64,000 nt of DNA from JAEXOD01 sp937930275. GTDB lineage: Bacteria; Bacteroidota; Ignavibacteria; Ignavibacteriales; Melioribacteraceae. How positions within the stretch are numbered: the stretch's first letter is position 1; each line of letters begins with the position of its first letter. Positions 46,394-54,667 of this stretch are shown here, piece by piece. A program made the position numbers and the translations under genes. The stretch is taken from the NCBI GenBank assembly GCA_036733965.1, contig DAIMZL010000001.1:124001-188000 (forward strand), written 5' to 3'. The notes under the pieces were generated by a model. It searched no databases, was not told the DNA's origin, and worked only from the letters and a program-made list of their open reading frames with translations.

Positions 46394-46765
46394 ATGGCAT
46401 TAGTAGCAATTATCGATGATGATGCGGATATAATTGAAGCTACAAGCTTAGTCCTAAAATCAAAAGGATATAGCGTTGTAACTGCAAATAATCCAAACGA
46501 CGGTTATGCTATTGTAAAAGAAAATAATCCGAATTTGATTATTTTGGACGTGATGATGGATGAACCTGATGACGGATTCTTTTTGGCGCAAAAGTTTCGT
46601 AGAGACGGAATTAAAACTCCGATATTAATGTACACTTCGGTTTCTAAAGCTATCGGTTTTCAGTATGGTAGCGGAGAAATGGTACCGGTTGATGATTTTG
46701 TTGAAAAACCAATTTCACCGGAACAATTAGTAGCCAAAGTTGAAAACCTATTATCCAAAAGGTAG
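46394..46765 (+). CDS. Stand-alone response-regulator receiver (second)
   Basis: 123 residues, receiver only: acidic residues in IIDDDAD, acceptor Asp in IILDVMMDEPDDG, switch residue in MYTS and Lys in EKP. There is no output domain. The ATG follows CAGGAGTAATT, 17 bases after the hybrid kinase, so the two are likely partners. Transcription probably continues into the second hydrogenase gene set, eight bases downstream. Confidence 0.92.
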   Translation: MALVAIIDDDADIIEATSLVLKSKGYSVVTANNPNDGYAIVKENNPNLIILDVMMDEPDDGFFLAQKFRRDGIKTPILMYTSVSKAIGFQYGSGEMVPVDDFVEKPISPEQLVAKVENLLSKR

Positions 46766-46773
46766 GAGAAAAT

Positions 46774-47247
46774 ATGTTAGTATTAGAGAAAAACTCATTA
46801 ACCGAAGAAATTGAAAAACTTGTTCAAAAATACGGAAACAATCGTTCTGCTTTGCTTCCTATTCTTCAAGAAATTCAACAAAAACATAGTTATGTTTCAG
46901 ATTTTGCTCAACAAGAAGTAGCACGTATCTTGGATATTCATCCGGTAGAAGTATATAGTGTTATTTCATTTTATGCATTTTTAAATAGTTCGCCAAAAGG
47001 CAGAAATATAGTTAGGTTATGCCAAACAATTACGTGTGACATGCACGGTAAAGAAGCAGTAGCCAAAGCTATTGAAAGAGAACTGGGAATTAAGTTTGGA
47101 GAAACTTCTAAAGATAAAAAATTTACTTTAGAATATGCAAATTGCTTAGGTATGTGTGATCAAGGACCGGCAATGCTTGTTAATGATAAAGTATATTCCA
47201 AACTAACACCTGAAAAAGCTGTCGAAATTTTAAATCAAATTAAATAG
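46774..47247 (+). CDS. hydC: HydC/NuoE-like [2Fe-2S] hydrogenase subunit (set 2)
   Basis: 157 residues, paralogous to the gene at 38039. The helical part (LLPILQEIQQKHSYV) is followed by the thioredoxin-like fold with CQTITC (C-x4-C) and CLGMC (C-x3-C) for a [2Fe-2S] cluster. The ATG follows AGGAGAAAAT. It is the first gene of the second hydrogenase set and directly follows the receiver gene. Confidence 0.92.
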   Translation: MLVLEKNSLTEEIEKLVQKYGNNRSALLPILQEIQQKHSYVSDFAQQEVARILDIHPVEVYSVISFYAFLNSSPKGRNIVRLCQTITCDMHGKEAVAKAIERELGIKFGETSKDKKFTLEYANCLGMCDQGPAMLVNDKVYSKLTPEKAVEILNQIK

Positions 47248-47254
47248 GTGAACT

Positions 47255-48463
47255 ATGGAAAATGTAGAAAAAACGAGGAAAGGTCCCGTTATTTTTTCTG
47301 AATATACTCAGGGGGACGCTATAAATAAGATTTTATCTTTATCAAGAGAAGATATTTTATTTGAATTAAGAGAATCAAAATTAAAAGGAAGAGGCGGAGC
47401 AGGATTTCCTACTGCAACAAAATGGATGCTTACTGCAGCTGCCAAAAGTGACAAAAAGTACGTGATTTGTAATGCCGATGAAGGCGAACCGGGAACATTT
47501 AAGGATAGAGTTCTTTTACAAGAATATCCTGAATTATTATTTGACGGTATGGTTGTTGCCGGTTATGTTGTCGGTAGTGATGAAGGTATTGTGTATTTAC
47601 GCGGCGAATATCAATACATGTATAACGATTTACTTAAGTTTTTAGATGAAATGAAAAGCCGTAATTTATTAGGAAAAAATATTTTAGGCAAAGAAGGTTT
47701 CAACTTTGATATAACTATAAGATTGGGTGCCGGCGCATATGTTTGCGGTGAAGAAACAGCATTAATTGAATCATTGGAAGGCCATAGAGGCGAAGCAAGA
47801 AATAGACCTCCATTTCCGGTAAATACCGGATTAATGGGTAAACCTACTACAGTAAATAATGTTGAAACATTATGTGCCGTTTCTCATATTACAGTAAAAG
47901 GCGGTACATGGTTTAAAGAACATGGTACTGATAAATCTTCCGGTTCAAAGTTGCTTTCAGTTTCCGGCGATTGTAATAAGCCCGGAGTTTATGAATTGCC
48001 TTTCGGAACCAAAATTAACGAATTATTAGAATTAGTTGAAGCCAAAAATACAAAGGCAGTTCAAATTGGGGGAGCAAGCGGTGTCTGTATTCCTAAATCT
48101 CAATTTGATAGATCTATTGCTTATGAAGATGTCGCAACCGGTGGTTCCATCATGATTTTTGACGAAAGCAGAAGTATGATAAAAGTACTTAAAAATTTCA
48201 TGGAATTTTTTGTTGAAGAATCATGCGGACAATGTACACCTTGCAGAGTTGGCAATGTTAAATTACTTGAAGGCGTAGAAATGATTGAGCATAATAATTA
48301 CACATTTTCTTACATCAATAAACTTAAAGATTTAGGCAAAACAATGCAAGTAGCGTCTAAATGTGGTTTAGGTCAATCATCACCTAACTCATTTATTTCT
48401 ATTTTAGAAAACTTTAGAGATGAGATTTTCAACAATAGTAACGGAGGTAAACATGGAAACTAA
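47255..48463 (+). CDS. hydB: HydB/NuoF-like NADH:FMN subunit, short form (set 2)
   Basis: 402 residues, NuoF core only. NADH/FMN motifs are intact (GRGGAGFPTATKW, CNADEGEPGTFKDRVLL, GAGAYVCGEETALI), as is the [4Fe-4S] site (CGQCTPC and the Cys in SKCGLGQ). Unlike the set 1 protein it lacks both the N-terminal thioredoxin-like domain and the C-terminal pair of [4Fe-4S] motifs. The frame ends cleanly after the core and overlaps the next gene by 11 bases, so this looks natural rather than truncated. The missing bridge domain leaves it open whether this complex can bifurcate. Confidence 0.92.
   Translation: MENVEKTRKGPVIFSEYTQGDAINKILSLSREDILFELRESKLKGRGGAGFPTATKWMLTAAAKSDKKYVICNADEGEPGTFKDRVLLQEYPELLFDGMVVAGYVVGSDEGIVYLRGEYQYMYNDLLKFLDEMKSRNLLGKNILGKEGFNFDITIRLGAGAYVCGEETALIESLEGHRGEARNRPPFPVNTGLMGKPTTVNNVETLCAVSHITVKGGTWFKEHGTDKSSGSKLLSVSGDCNKPGVYELPFGTKINELLELVEAKNTKAVQIGGASGVCIPKSQFDRSIAYEDVATGGSIMIFDESRSMIKVLKNFMEFFVEESCGQCTPCRVGNVKLLEGVEMIEHNNYTFSYINKLKDLGKTMQVASKCGLGQSSPNSFISILENFRDEIFNNSNGGKHGN
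48443..48447 (+). promoter_or_regulatory. Ribosome binding site that fixes the second hydA start
   Basis: GGAGG lies five bases before ATG 48453. The in-frame ATG at 48420 has no such site and lies deeper inside the upstream gene. Confidence 0.8.
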
Positions 48464-50372
48464 AGAAACATTACGTGCACCCGAAAGTCAGAAGGCTCTT
48501 TTTGTAGAAAAACCGACTGATTTAAATACTATTGGCGGAACAGTATCTATAGAGATTAACGAGAAAAAAGTAACGGTTCCATTAGGGACAACCATTTTAG
48601 ATGCATGCAAAATGAACGGTATTCATATTCCTACATTGTGTCATCATGATGATTTATGTATTGCAGGCGTATGTAGAATATGCGTTGTTGAAGTTGAAGG
48701 AATGAGAACTTTACAAGCTTCATGTGCGTATCCTATCACCAACCCGATGAAGATAAAAACATCTTCTCCTTTAGTACGTAAGGCAAGAAGACATATTATC
48801 GACTTAATGTTAAGTGAACATCACGGCGAGTGTTACAGTTGTGTACGTAATAATAACTGTGAATTACAATCATTAGCAAAAGAGTATGGCGTTGACGGAT
48901 ATAATTTTGGACATATAAAAGAATCTAAATACGAAATTGATAAATCTTCATTTTCTGTTATTAGAGATATGGATAAATGCGTTTTGTGCAAAAGATGCGT
49001 TCGTACTTGTATTGACTTACAAGAAGTCGGCGTTTTGGAAGCTATAAATCGTGGAGATAAAACCAGAATCGGCACTTTTATGGATAAACCGCTTGCCGAT
49101 GTAATTTGTATCAATTGTGGTCAGTGTATAAATAGATGCCCCACCGGAGCATTACATGCCAACGATCCATCGGATGATATTTGGAATGCAATTGATGATC
49201 CTACTAAACATGTAGTAATTCAAACAGCACCTTCGCCGCGTGCAGCAATAGGTGAAGAATTTGGGTTAGAAGCAGGACACTCAATGACGTATCAATTGAA
49301 TACTGCTTTGCGTAGAATTGGTTTTGATGCAGTATTTGATACTAACTTTACTGCTGATTTAACTATTATGGAAGAAGGAACTGAGTTATTATTACGTTTA
49401 TATAAAGCGCTGGTAGAAAAAGATACTTCGGTTGCTTTACCTCAATTTACATCTTGCTCGCCAGGATGGGTAAAATATCTTGAACATTTTTATCCTGAAT
49501 TTATTGATAATTTAAGTAGTGCTAAATCGCCGCAGCAAATGTTTGGAGCATTGTTAAAAACTTATTATGCCCAGAAAAAGGGTATTGATCCAAAAGATAT
49601 TGTTTCGGTTGCCGTAATGCCTTGTTCAGCTAAAAAGTTTGAATGTAATAGACCTGAAATGAGAGATTCGGGATACCAAGATGTTGATTATGGTTTAACT
49701 GCCCGAGAATTAGCAAAAATGATTAAAGAAGCCGGTATTCATTTACCCGAGATTCCAAAATCACATTTTGATAATCCATTTGGAGATGCAAGTGGTGCAG
49801 GTTTAATTTTTGGCGCTACCGGCGGTGTTATGGAAGCAGCTATTAGAACAGTTGTTGAATTAGTTCTCGGCGTAAAAGTTGAAGATTTATTTGACGATAT
49901 GAATGTAGTACCTGTTCGTGGATTTGACGGAATTAAATATGTTGAATTACCTTTAGGTGATAAAATGGGTGAAGTACCCCCGATTTTAAAACATTTAGTT
50001 CCTAATTGGGATTGGCTAAAAGGTGCAACTTTAAAAGTTGCTGTAGTACACGGTACCGCAAATGCTAAAAAAGTAATGGATGATATTAAAGCAGGCGGGA
50101 AATTTAGCGAATGTCACTTTATTGAGTTTATGGCTTGCCCGGGTGGCTGTTTAGGAGGCGGAGGTCAACCAATTCCAACTAACCTTGAAATTCGTAAAAA
50201 ACGAGCTGAAGCTATTTATAAAGAGGATTCAGAACTTGATTTACGCAAATCACACGAAAACGAGCATGTTCTTAAACTGTATGAAGAATTTTTGACTGAT
50301 GGTCCATGCGGACATATTTCTCATCATTTATTACATACAGAATACACCAAACGTGGAAAATATATAGCTTAA
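48453..50372 (+). CDS. hydA: [FeFe]-hydrogenase catalytic subunit HydA (set 2), with a Ser in the first H-cluster motif
   Basis: 639 residues. A 35-residue extension precedes the [2Fe-2S] domain (TLCHHDD ... GVCRICVVEVEG). A His-Cys [4Fe-4S] site (HHGECYSCVRNNNC), two [4Fe-4S] motifs (CVLCKRCVRTC, CINCGQCINRC) and the H-cluster domain follow. MPCSAKKFE and MACPGGCLGGGG are canonical. The first motif reads TSCSPGW (333-339): the first Cys, the usual proton-transfer residue, is kept, but the second, a cubane ligand in structurally known enzymes, is Ser336. Activity is plausible given the otherwise complete domain, but the ligand change is notable. A terminator follows. Confidence 0.93.
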   Translation: METKETLRAPESQKALFVEKPTDLNTIGGTVSIEINEKKVTVPLGTTILDACKMNGIHIPTLCHHDDLCIAGVCRICVVEVEGMRTLQASCAYPITNPMKIKTSSPLVRKARRHIIDLMLSEHHGECYSCVRNNNCELQSLAKEYGVDGYNFGHIKESKYEIDKSSFSVIRDMDKCVLCKRCVRTCIDLQEVGVLEAINRGDKTRIGTFMDKPLADVICINCGQCINRCPTGALHANDPSDDIWNAIDDPTKHVVIQTAPSPRAAIGEEFGLEAGHSMTYQLNTALRRIGFDAVFDTNFTADLTIMEEGTELLLRLYKALVEKDTSVALPQFTSCSPGWVKYLEHFYPEFIDNLSSAKSPQQMFGALLKTYYAQKKGIDPKDIVSVAVMPCSAKKFECNRPEMRDSGYQDVDYGLTARELAKMIKEAGIHLPEIPKSHFDNPFGDASGAGLIFGATGGVMEAAIRTVVELVLGVKVEDLFDDMNVVPVRGFDGIKYVELPLGDKMGEVPPILKHLVPNWDWLKGATLKVAVVHGTANAKKVMDDIKAGGKFSECHFIEFMACPGGCLGGGGQPIPTNLEIRKKRAEAIYKEDSELDLRKSHENEHVLKLYEEFLTDGPCGHISHHLLHTEYTKRGKYIA

Positions 50373-50385
50373 TACTAATTGATTC

Positions 50386-50417
50386 GGCGACAGTAAATTA
50401 TACTGTCGCCTTTTTTT
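50386..50417 (+). terminator. Strong terminator ending the hydrogenase cluster
   Basis: Perfect ten-base stem GGCGACAGTA/TACTGTCGCC with a five-base loop and seven T residues, 13 bases after the second hydA. Confidence 0.95.
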
Positions 50418-50436
50418 ATCAAAATCTGAGAACTAT

Positions 50437-51873
50437 ATGATTAAATTAGTCCCGGATTGGGCTATTAACAGCCAAGAGTTTTGGGAAGCGATAACAAGAA
50501 GAAACTCACTTTTAATAAAACTTCGTTATTTTGCTGCAATCAGTTTATTGTTAGCTTTATACTTTGCCCAAAATATCTTACTTCTAAATCTTAGCGATAA
50601 GCAATTCATTTCAATCTTGTTAATTGGTGTATTTATAATAACTTATAATTTCTTAATACATCTTTTGCGTTACAGAGCAGGGTATGGTGATGCAAAATTT
50701 AACAAGATGCATTTGTCTCTTTTGCAAATGGTCTTGGATTTGATAATGCTTACCGTTCTTGTGTATTATACAGGTGGTATAGATTCACCTTTATATTTGT
50801 TTTACATTTTCCATATGATTATAGGAAGTTTAATACTACCAGGTTATTTGATTTATTCAATTTGTATTGTAGTAATTATAGTTTACGGAATTATTATTTT
50901 TAGTCAGCAGCTTAATTTATCTCATAACCATGCTATCCATAGTTTATATCTGAATGGTGTTGAACAACATACATGGAGCTATGTAACAGTTATATTTTCA
51001 ATTTTTGCTGTTATGATGTTAATTAGTGTTTTATTAGCAAATAAAATTGCAAAACAATTGTACTTAAGAGAACAAGAATTATACGAAAGTTTGAAAAAAT
51101 TAGAAGAGCAGGAAACAGAAAAACAAAATTATATAATCGGAATAGTTCATGAGTTAAAATCGCCTATTGTTGCCGTTCAATCGTTATTAGATCTAATTGT
51201 TAACAATTACCTCGGTCCAGTTTCAGATCCTGTAAGAGAAAAATTAGGTAGGGCAAGAAAACGGACTGAAGACTCGTTAACCATGATAAATAATATTTTG
51301 CGTATATCAAGGCTTAAGTTACTAAAAATGATAAGTTCGGAGGATATAAACATAAAGGAGATAATTGATTCAGTAATAGAGAAAGCGGTAGATATAATTC
51401 AAAATAAAAAGATTTTATATAGCTTTATCGACGAAAGAAATAACTTAAGATCAATAAAAGGGGATAGAGTATTGTTGGAATTAGCTCTATCAAATATTGT
51501 TAGTAATTCAATTAAATATACTCCCAAAACGGGTAAGTTATTAATTAAATTAGTTGATGATGAAGAGTACTTAATAATCAAAATATGTGATAACGGAGTT
51601 GGCATTCCAAAAAATGAGCTTGAAAAAGTGAAAGGGCAATTTTACCGAGCTTCTAATATTAAAAATAAGGATTATGACGGTACAGGTATGGGATTATCTT
51701 TAGTTAGTGAGATTGTACTAAAAATGAACGGGACAATTGAACTTCAAAGCCCTTCCGAAATAGCAGATGAAAATAATCCGGGTACTTGTGTTGTATTTAA
51801 AATTCCTTATGAAAAAGTAATTGAAGTTAAACCAATTGATAAGATAATTTCTAAGGCAAATTTAAAAATTTAA
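50437..51873 (+). CDS. Membrane histidine kinase with about six membrane segments
   Basis: 478 residues. About six hydrophobic helices (30-215) form a membrane sensor without a large periplasmic loop. A short coiled coil, HisKA (His in IVHELKSPIVAVQ) and an ATPase domain (NIVSNSIKYT, DNGVGIP, GTGMGLSLV) follow. It starts 20 bases after the cluster terminator and has no obvious ribosome site. It may need its own promoter, or read-through. Being next to the hydrogenases suggests, but does not prove, that it joins the same phosphorelay. Its 3' end overlaps the convergent ispE by 23 bases. Confidence 0.9.
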   Translation: MIKLVPDWAINSQEFWEAITRRNSLLIKLRYFAAISLLLALYFAQNILLLNLSDKQFISILLIGVFIITYNFLIHLLRYRAGYGDAKFNKMHLSLLQMVLDLIMLTVLVYYTGGIDSPLYLFYIFHMIIGSLILPGYLIYSICIVVIIVYGIIIFSQQLNLSHNHAIHSLYLNGVEQHTWSYVTVIFSIFAVMMLISVLLANKIAKQLYLREQELYESLKKLEEQETEKQNYIIGIVHELKSPIVAVQSLLDLIVNNYLGPVSDPVREKLGRARKRTEDSLTMINNILRISRLKLLKMISSEDINIKEIIDSVIEKAVDIIQNKKILYSFIDERNNLRSIKGDRVLLELALSNIVSNSIKYTPKTGKLLIKLVDDEEYLIIKICDNGVGIPKNELEKVKGQFYRASNIKNKDYDGTGMGLSLVSEIVLKMNGTIELQSPSEIADENNPGTCVVFKIPYEKVIEVKPIDKIISKANLKI

Positions 51874-52687
51874 AATAACTATCTGGGAATTGATCCAGGG
51901 CAAATTCAGCGCTTTTTACATCTTTAAAAATGCCGTAAACTGTTGCTCCGCTACCACTCATTAAAGCAAATTCGGCACCATAACTATATAATTTTTCTTT
52001 AATATCCTTTAAAATAGGAAATTTATTGAAAACTGTATTTTCAAAATCATTTTTTAAGTAAATTCTCCAGTATTCAAAATTTGGTTTATCGGTTGTAAAT
52101 AAAGTTCTAATATCAAATTCAGGTTTTTGGGGATTAATATCGGAAAATGCATCTTTAGTTGATACATGAACACCCGGATTAATTAAAAGGATCGGATAAT
52201 TTAAGTAAAAATCAATTATTTCCAATTTTTCTCCTCTTCCGGTAGCATAGCTTGGTTTAGCTTTAATAAAAAAGGGGACGTCACTTCCTATTTCTAATGC
52301 AATTTTAATCATCTCTTCTTTGCTTAATTGCAATCCAAACATATCATTTAACGAAATTATCATAGCTGCAGCATCAGAACTTCCTCCGCCCAAACCTGCT
52401 CCAAGCGGAATATTTTTTTCACAATAAATATCAATATTAAATCTCGTTTGTAACAAATTTTCAAGTGTTTTTATCGGCTTAATTATTAAATTATTTTTAT
52501 CATCATTTATTAGCTTATTGTTGCACTTAAAAGAAAATGAATCGCTTTTTGAGATATGTATTTTATCATATAAATCAAATAGTGGGTAAAAAAATGTTTC
52601 CAGATTATGATATCCGTCTTCTCTTTTAGCAACAACGTTTAGTCCAAGGTTTATTTTTGCAAGTGCATTTATTTCAATTAATTTCAT
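51851..52687 (-). CDS. ispE: 4-diphosphocytidyl-2-C-methyl-D-erythritol kinase IspE
   Basis: 278 residues, GHMP kinase fold. AKINLGLNVVAKREDGYHNL at the N-terminus and the ATP-binding loop PLGAGLGGGSSDAAAM (about residues 93-108) are typical, as is LMSGSGATVYGIF near the end. It phosphorylates CDP-ME in the MEP isoprenoid pathway. It is the last gene of a minus-strand operon and overlaps the upstream methyltransferase by 14 bases. Confidence 0.94.
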   Translation of the reverse strand: MKLIEINALAKINLGLNVVAKREDGYHNLETFFYPLFDLYDKIHISKSDSFSFKCNNKLINDDKNNLIIKPIKTLENLLQTRFNIDIYCEKNIPLGAGLGGGSSDAAAMIISLNDMFGLQLSKEEMIKIALEIGSDVPFFIKAKPSYATGRGEKLEIIDFYLNYPILLINPGVHVSTKDAFSDINPQKPEFDIRTLFTTDKPNFEYWRIYLKNDFENTVFNKFPILKDIKEKLYSYGAEFALMSGSGATVYGIFKDVKSAEFALDQFPDSYFKFLNLP

Positions 52688-53546
52688 TAACTAATTCTCT
52701 TATTTTATTTATATGATTTGGGTTTGAACCGCAGCATGCCCCTATAAAAAATGTGCTATTGTTAATATATTTTTTTACTAAATGTTTGTACTCTTCCGGA
52801 GAAATTAAATTATTAAAATCTCCTTCTCTATTTTCATTCCCCATATTTAGATAAAAACCATTTTTATATTTTTTTAGTAAAGTATTATCGATTTTTTCAA
52901 ATATGCTTTTTGAAACACAGTTGATACTAATTGCCAAAGGAGAAAAATTAATAATAAAATCATAAACTTCTGAAAGGGGTTCTCCGCTTAAAATAGTTTC
53001 TCCTGATTCGGAATATAAACTAATTACATATGGAATTTTATTATTATAACAAAAATTACAGATTAATTTTATTTCGTCAAAATGACTTTGAGTTTCGTTT
53101 AGTATAAAATCAACATTGCTTTCAAAAAGCAATTCAATATGTTTTTTATGATTAAATTCTAAATCATTAAAAGATATATTTCTTTCTTTTTGATAACAAT
53201 CTTCGGCAGGAGCATTTGATCCGGCAATAAAAATATCATTTTTTTCAATTGCAATTTTACTAAGCTTAACAGAATTTTTAACAAATTTAGCAATTGAAAT
53301 ATTAAAATTTGATAGTTTTACTGCAATAGGATTTGTTCTAAAAGTGTTGGTTGTAATAATTTCTGCACCGGCTTCAATATACTTTTTATGTAGGTTAATA
53401 ACAGTTTTTGGGTCAGTTAAATTTAATATTGAACTCCAAATGTACTTGTCAAGCTTATTTTTGGATTGTTGAAGTAACGAACCTAATGCGCCGTCAAGTA
53501 CTAACGGACGATTTAGTTTTTCTTGATATTCCGTTAAATTGCTCAT
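52674..53546 (-). CDS. Homocysteine S-methyltransferase family protein
   Basis: 290 residues of the zinc-dependent barrel found in the MetH N-terminus and in betaine or S-methylmethionine:homocysteine methyltransferases. RPLVLDGALGSLLQ starts the barrel. The three zinc cysteines are in ISINCVSK and GACCGSNP. The methyl donor cannot be assigned. It is compact for the family (usually 300-330 residues). It is embedded between glycosyltransferases and ispE, with overlaps on both sides. Confidence 0.85.
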   Translation of the reverse strand: MSNLTEYQEKLNRPLVLDGALGSLLQQSKNKLDKYIWSSILNLTDPKTVINLHKKYIEAGAEIITTNTFRTNPIAVKLSNFNISIAKFVKNSVKLSKIAIEKNDIFIAGSNAPAEDCYQKERNISFNDLEFNHKKHIELLFESNVDFILNETQSHFDEIKLICNFCYNNKIPYVISLYSESGETILSGEPLSEVYDFIINFSPLAISINCVSKSIFEKIDNTLLKKYKNGFYLNMGNENREGDFNNLISPEEYKHLVKKYINNSTFFIGACCGSNPNHINKIRELVNEIN

Positions 53547-54667
53547 TTTTTAGAATTAAAAAATAATATCGCTTCTTCAACTATTCTATCTAAATTAATT
53601 TGAGCTATACATTCAAGATTTTTGGGACATATTTTTTTCCAACATGGAGCGCAATCTAAGTTCTCAGGGAATAGTTTAACTCCTCTTCCGTATAATTCAA
53701 TCTCAGTCCAGCAACTTAATCCGAACCAAGCAATTACATGTTTTTTTAATGCAATAGCTAAATGCATTCCAAAAGAATCACCTGTAATAATTACTTGAGG
53801 TACACTTTCATAGCAAGCTCCCTTTCTAATTCCGTGATTTGTAGGTGTATTAATTACTTTGTTTCCAAATTTTGCTGCAATTTGGTTGTTTCTTTCCGAA
53901 TCTTCCGGACCTCCCAGTAGCATTATTTTGTAATCGTTATAAGACAAGAACTTATCTATTAAAGTTATATGTTGTTCAACAGTCATTTTTTTATTAGGAA
54001 ACAAATTGGAACATCCCGTATTAAAACCAATAATTTTATCTGTTGGTAAAATTCCAATTTCATCTTTATATGATTCAATAAACTGTTTTTCATCATCGGT
54101 AAAATAAAAAACATATTCATCTTTTTGGTAATTTAATTTAAAGGTTTCTGCAAGATATTCTTGTCCGGTCTTTTGATTTACCTTAAATTTTAAATGGTCA
54201 TCCATTCCAAGTAAATAATTATACTCAGCTTCAGGATTAACAGGAATGATTTTACCGTTTTCATCAATTCCGAAACCAAGTTTTTCATCTGAGTTTACCG
54301 ACATTAATAATGCACCCGAACGTAAGGATTTATCAACATTCATTGCAACGTCAAATTTGATAAACGGAAGAATAGATAATGTTTCAAAATCATAATTAAA
54401 TACTTTATCTATTAGCGGATTATTTTGTAAAATTGGAGCAGATACTTTTAAAGTGATCCAATAAATTGTTGAAACGGGATATTTACGTTTTATGCCGTGT
54501 AACTGAGCAGTTGTCATCACAACATCACCCATAGCATCTAAATTAATTATCAATATTTTTGTTCCCATCGGATTATGTTGCTTACAACCATTAGTGTAGC
54601 AATTATGATCTGAATGACAAGGTTTGTACCCGTTAAAATTTTTACATGTATAAATACTATTTTCCAT
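53543..54667 (-). CDS. GT9-family (heptosyltransferase-like) glycosyltransferase with a Cys-rich N-terminus
   Basis: 374 residues. The GT9 fold starts at TKILIINLDAMGDVVMTTAQL (about 36), and the C-terminal donor-binding region includes ITGDSFGMHLAIALKKHVIAWFG. Two cysteine clusters stand out: residues 8-29 (C-x8-C-x5-C-x4-C with two His) and a C-terminal CAPCWKKICPKNLEC. The first is not part of a standard GT9. It probably adds a sugar to LPS core or a related glycan. It belongs to a run of three GT9 genes with overlapping ends. Confidence 0.85.
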   Translation of the reverse strand: MENSIYTCKNFNGYKPCHSDHNCYTNGCKQHNPMGTKILIINLDAMGDVVMTTAQLHGIKRKYPVSTIYWITLKVSAPILQNNPLIDKVFNYDFETLSILPFIKFDVAMNVDKSLRSGALLMSVNSDEKLGFGIDENGKIIPVNPEAEYNYLLGMDDHLKFKVNQKTGQEYLAETFKLNYQKDEYVFYFTDDEKQFIESYKDEIGILPTDKIIGFNTGCSNLFPNKKMTVEQHITLIDKFLSYNDYKIMLLGGPEDSERNNQIAAKFGNKVINTPTNHGIRKGACYESVPQVIITGDSFGMHLAIALKKHVIAWFGLSCWTEIELYGRGVKLFPENLDCAPCWKKICPKNLECIAQINLDRIVEEAILFFNSKK

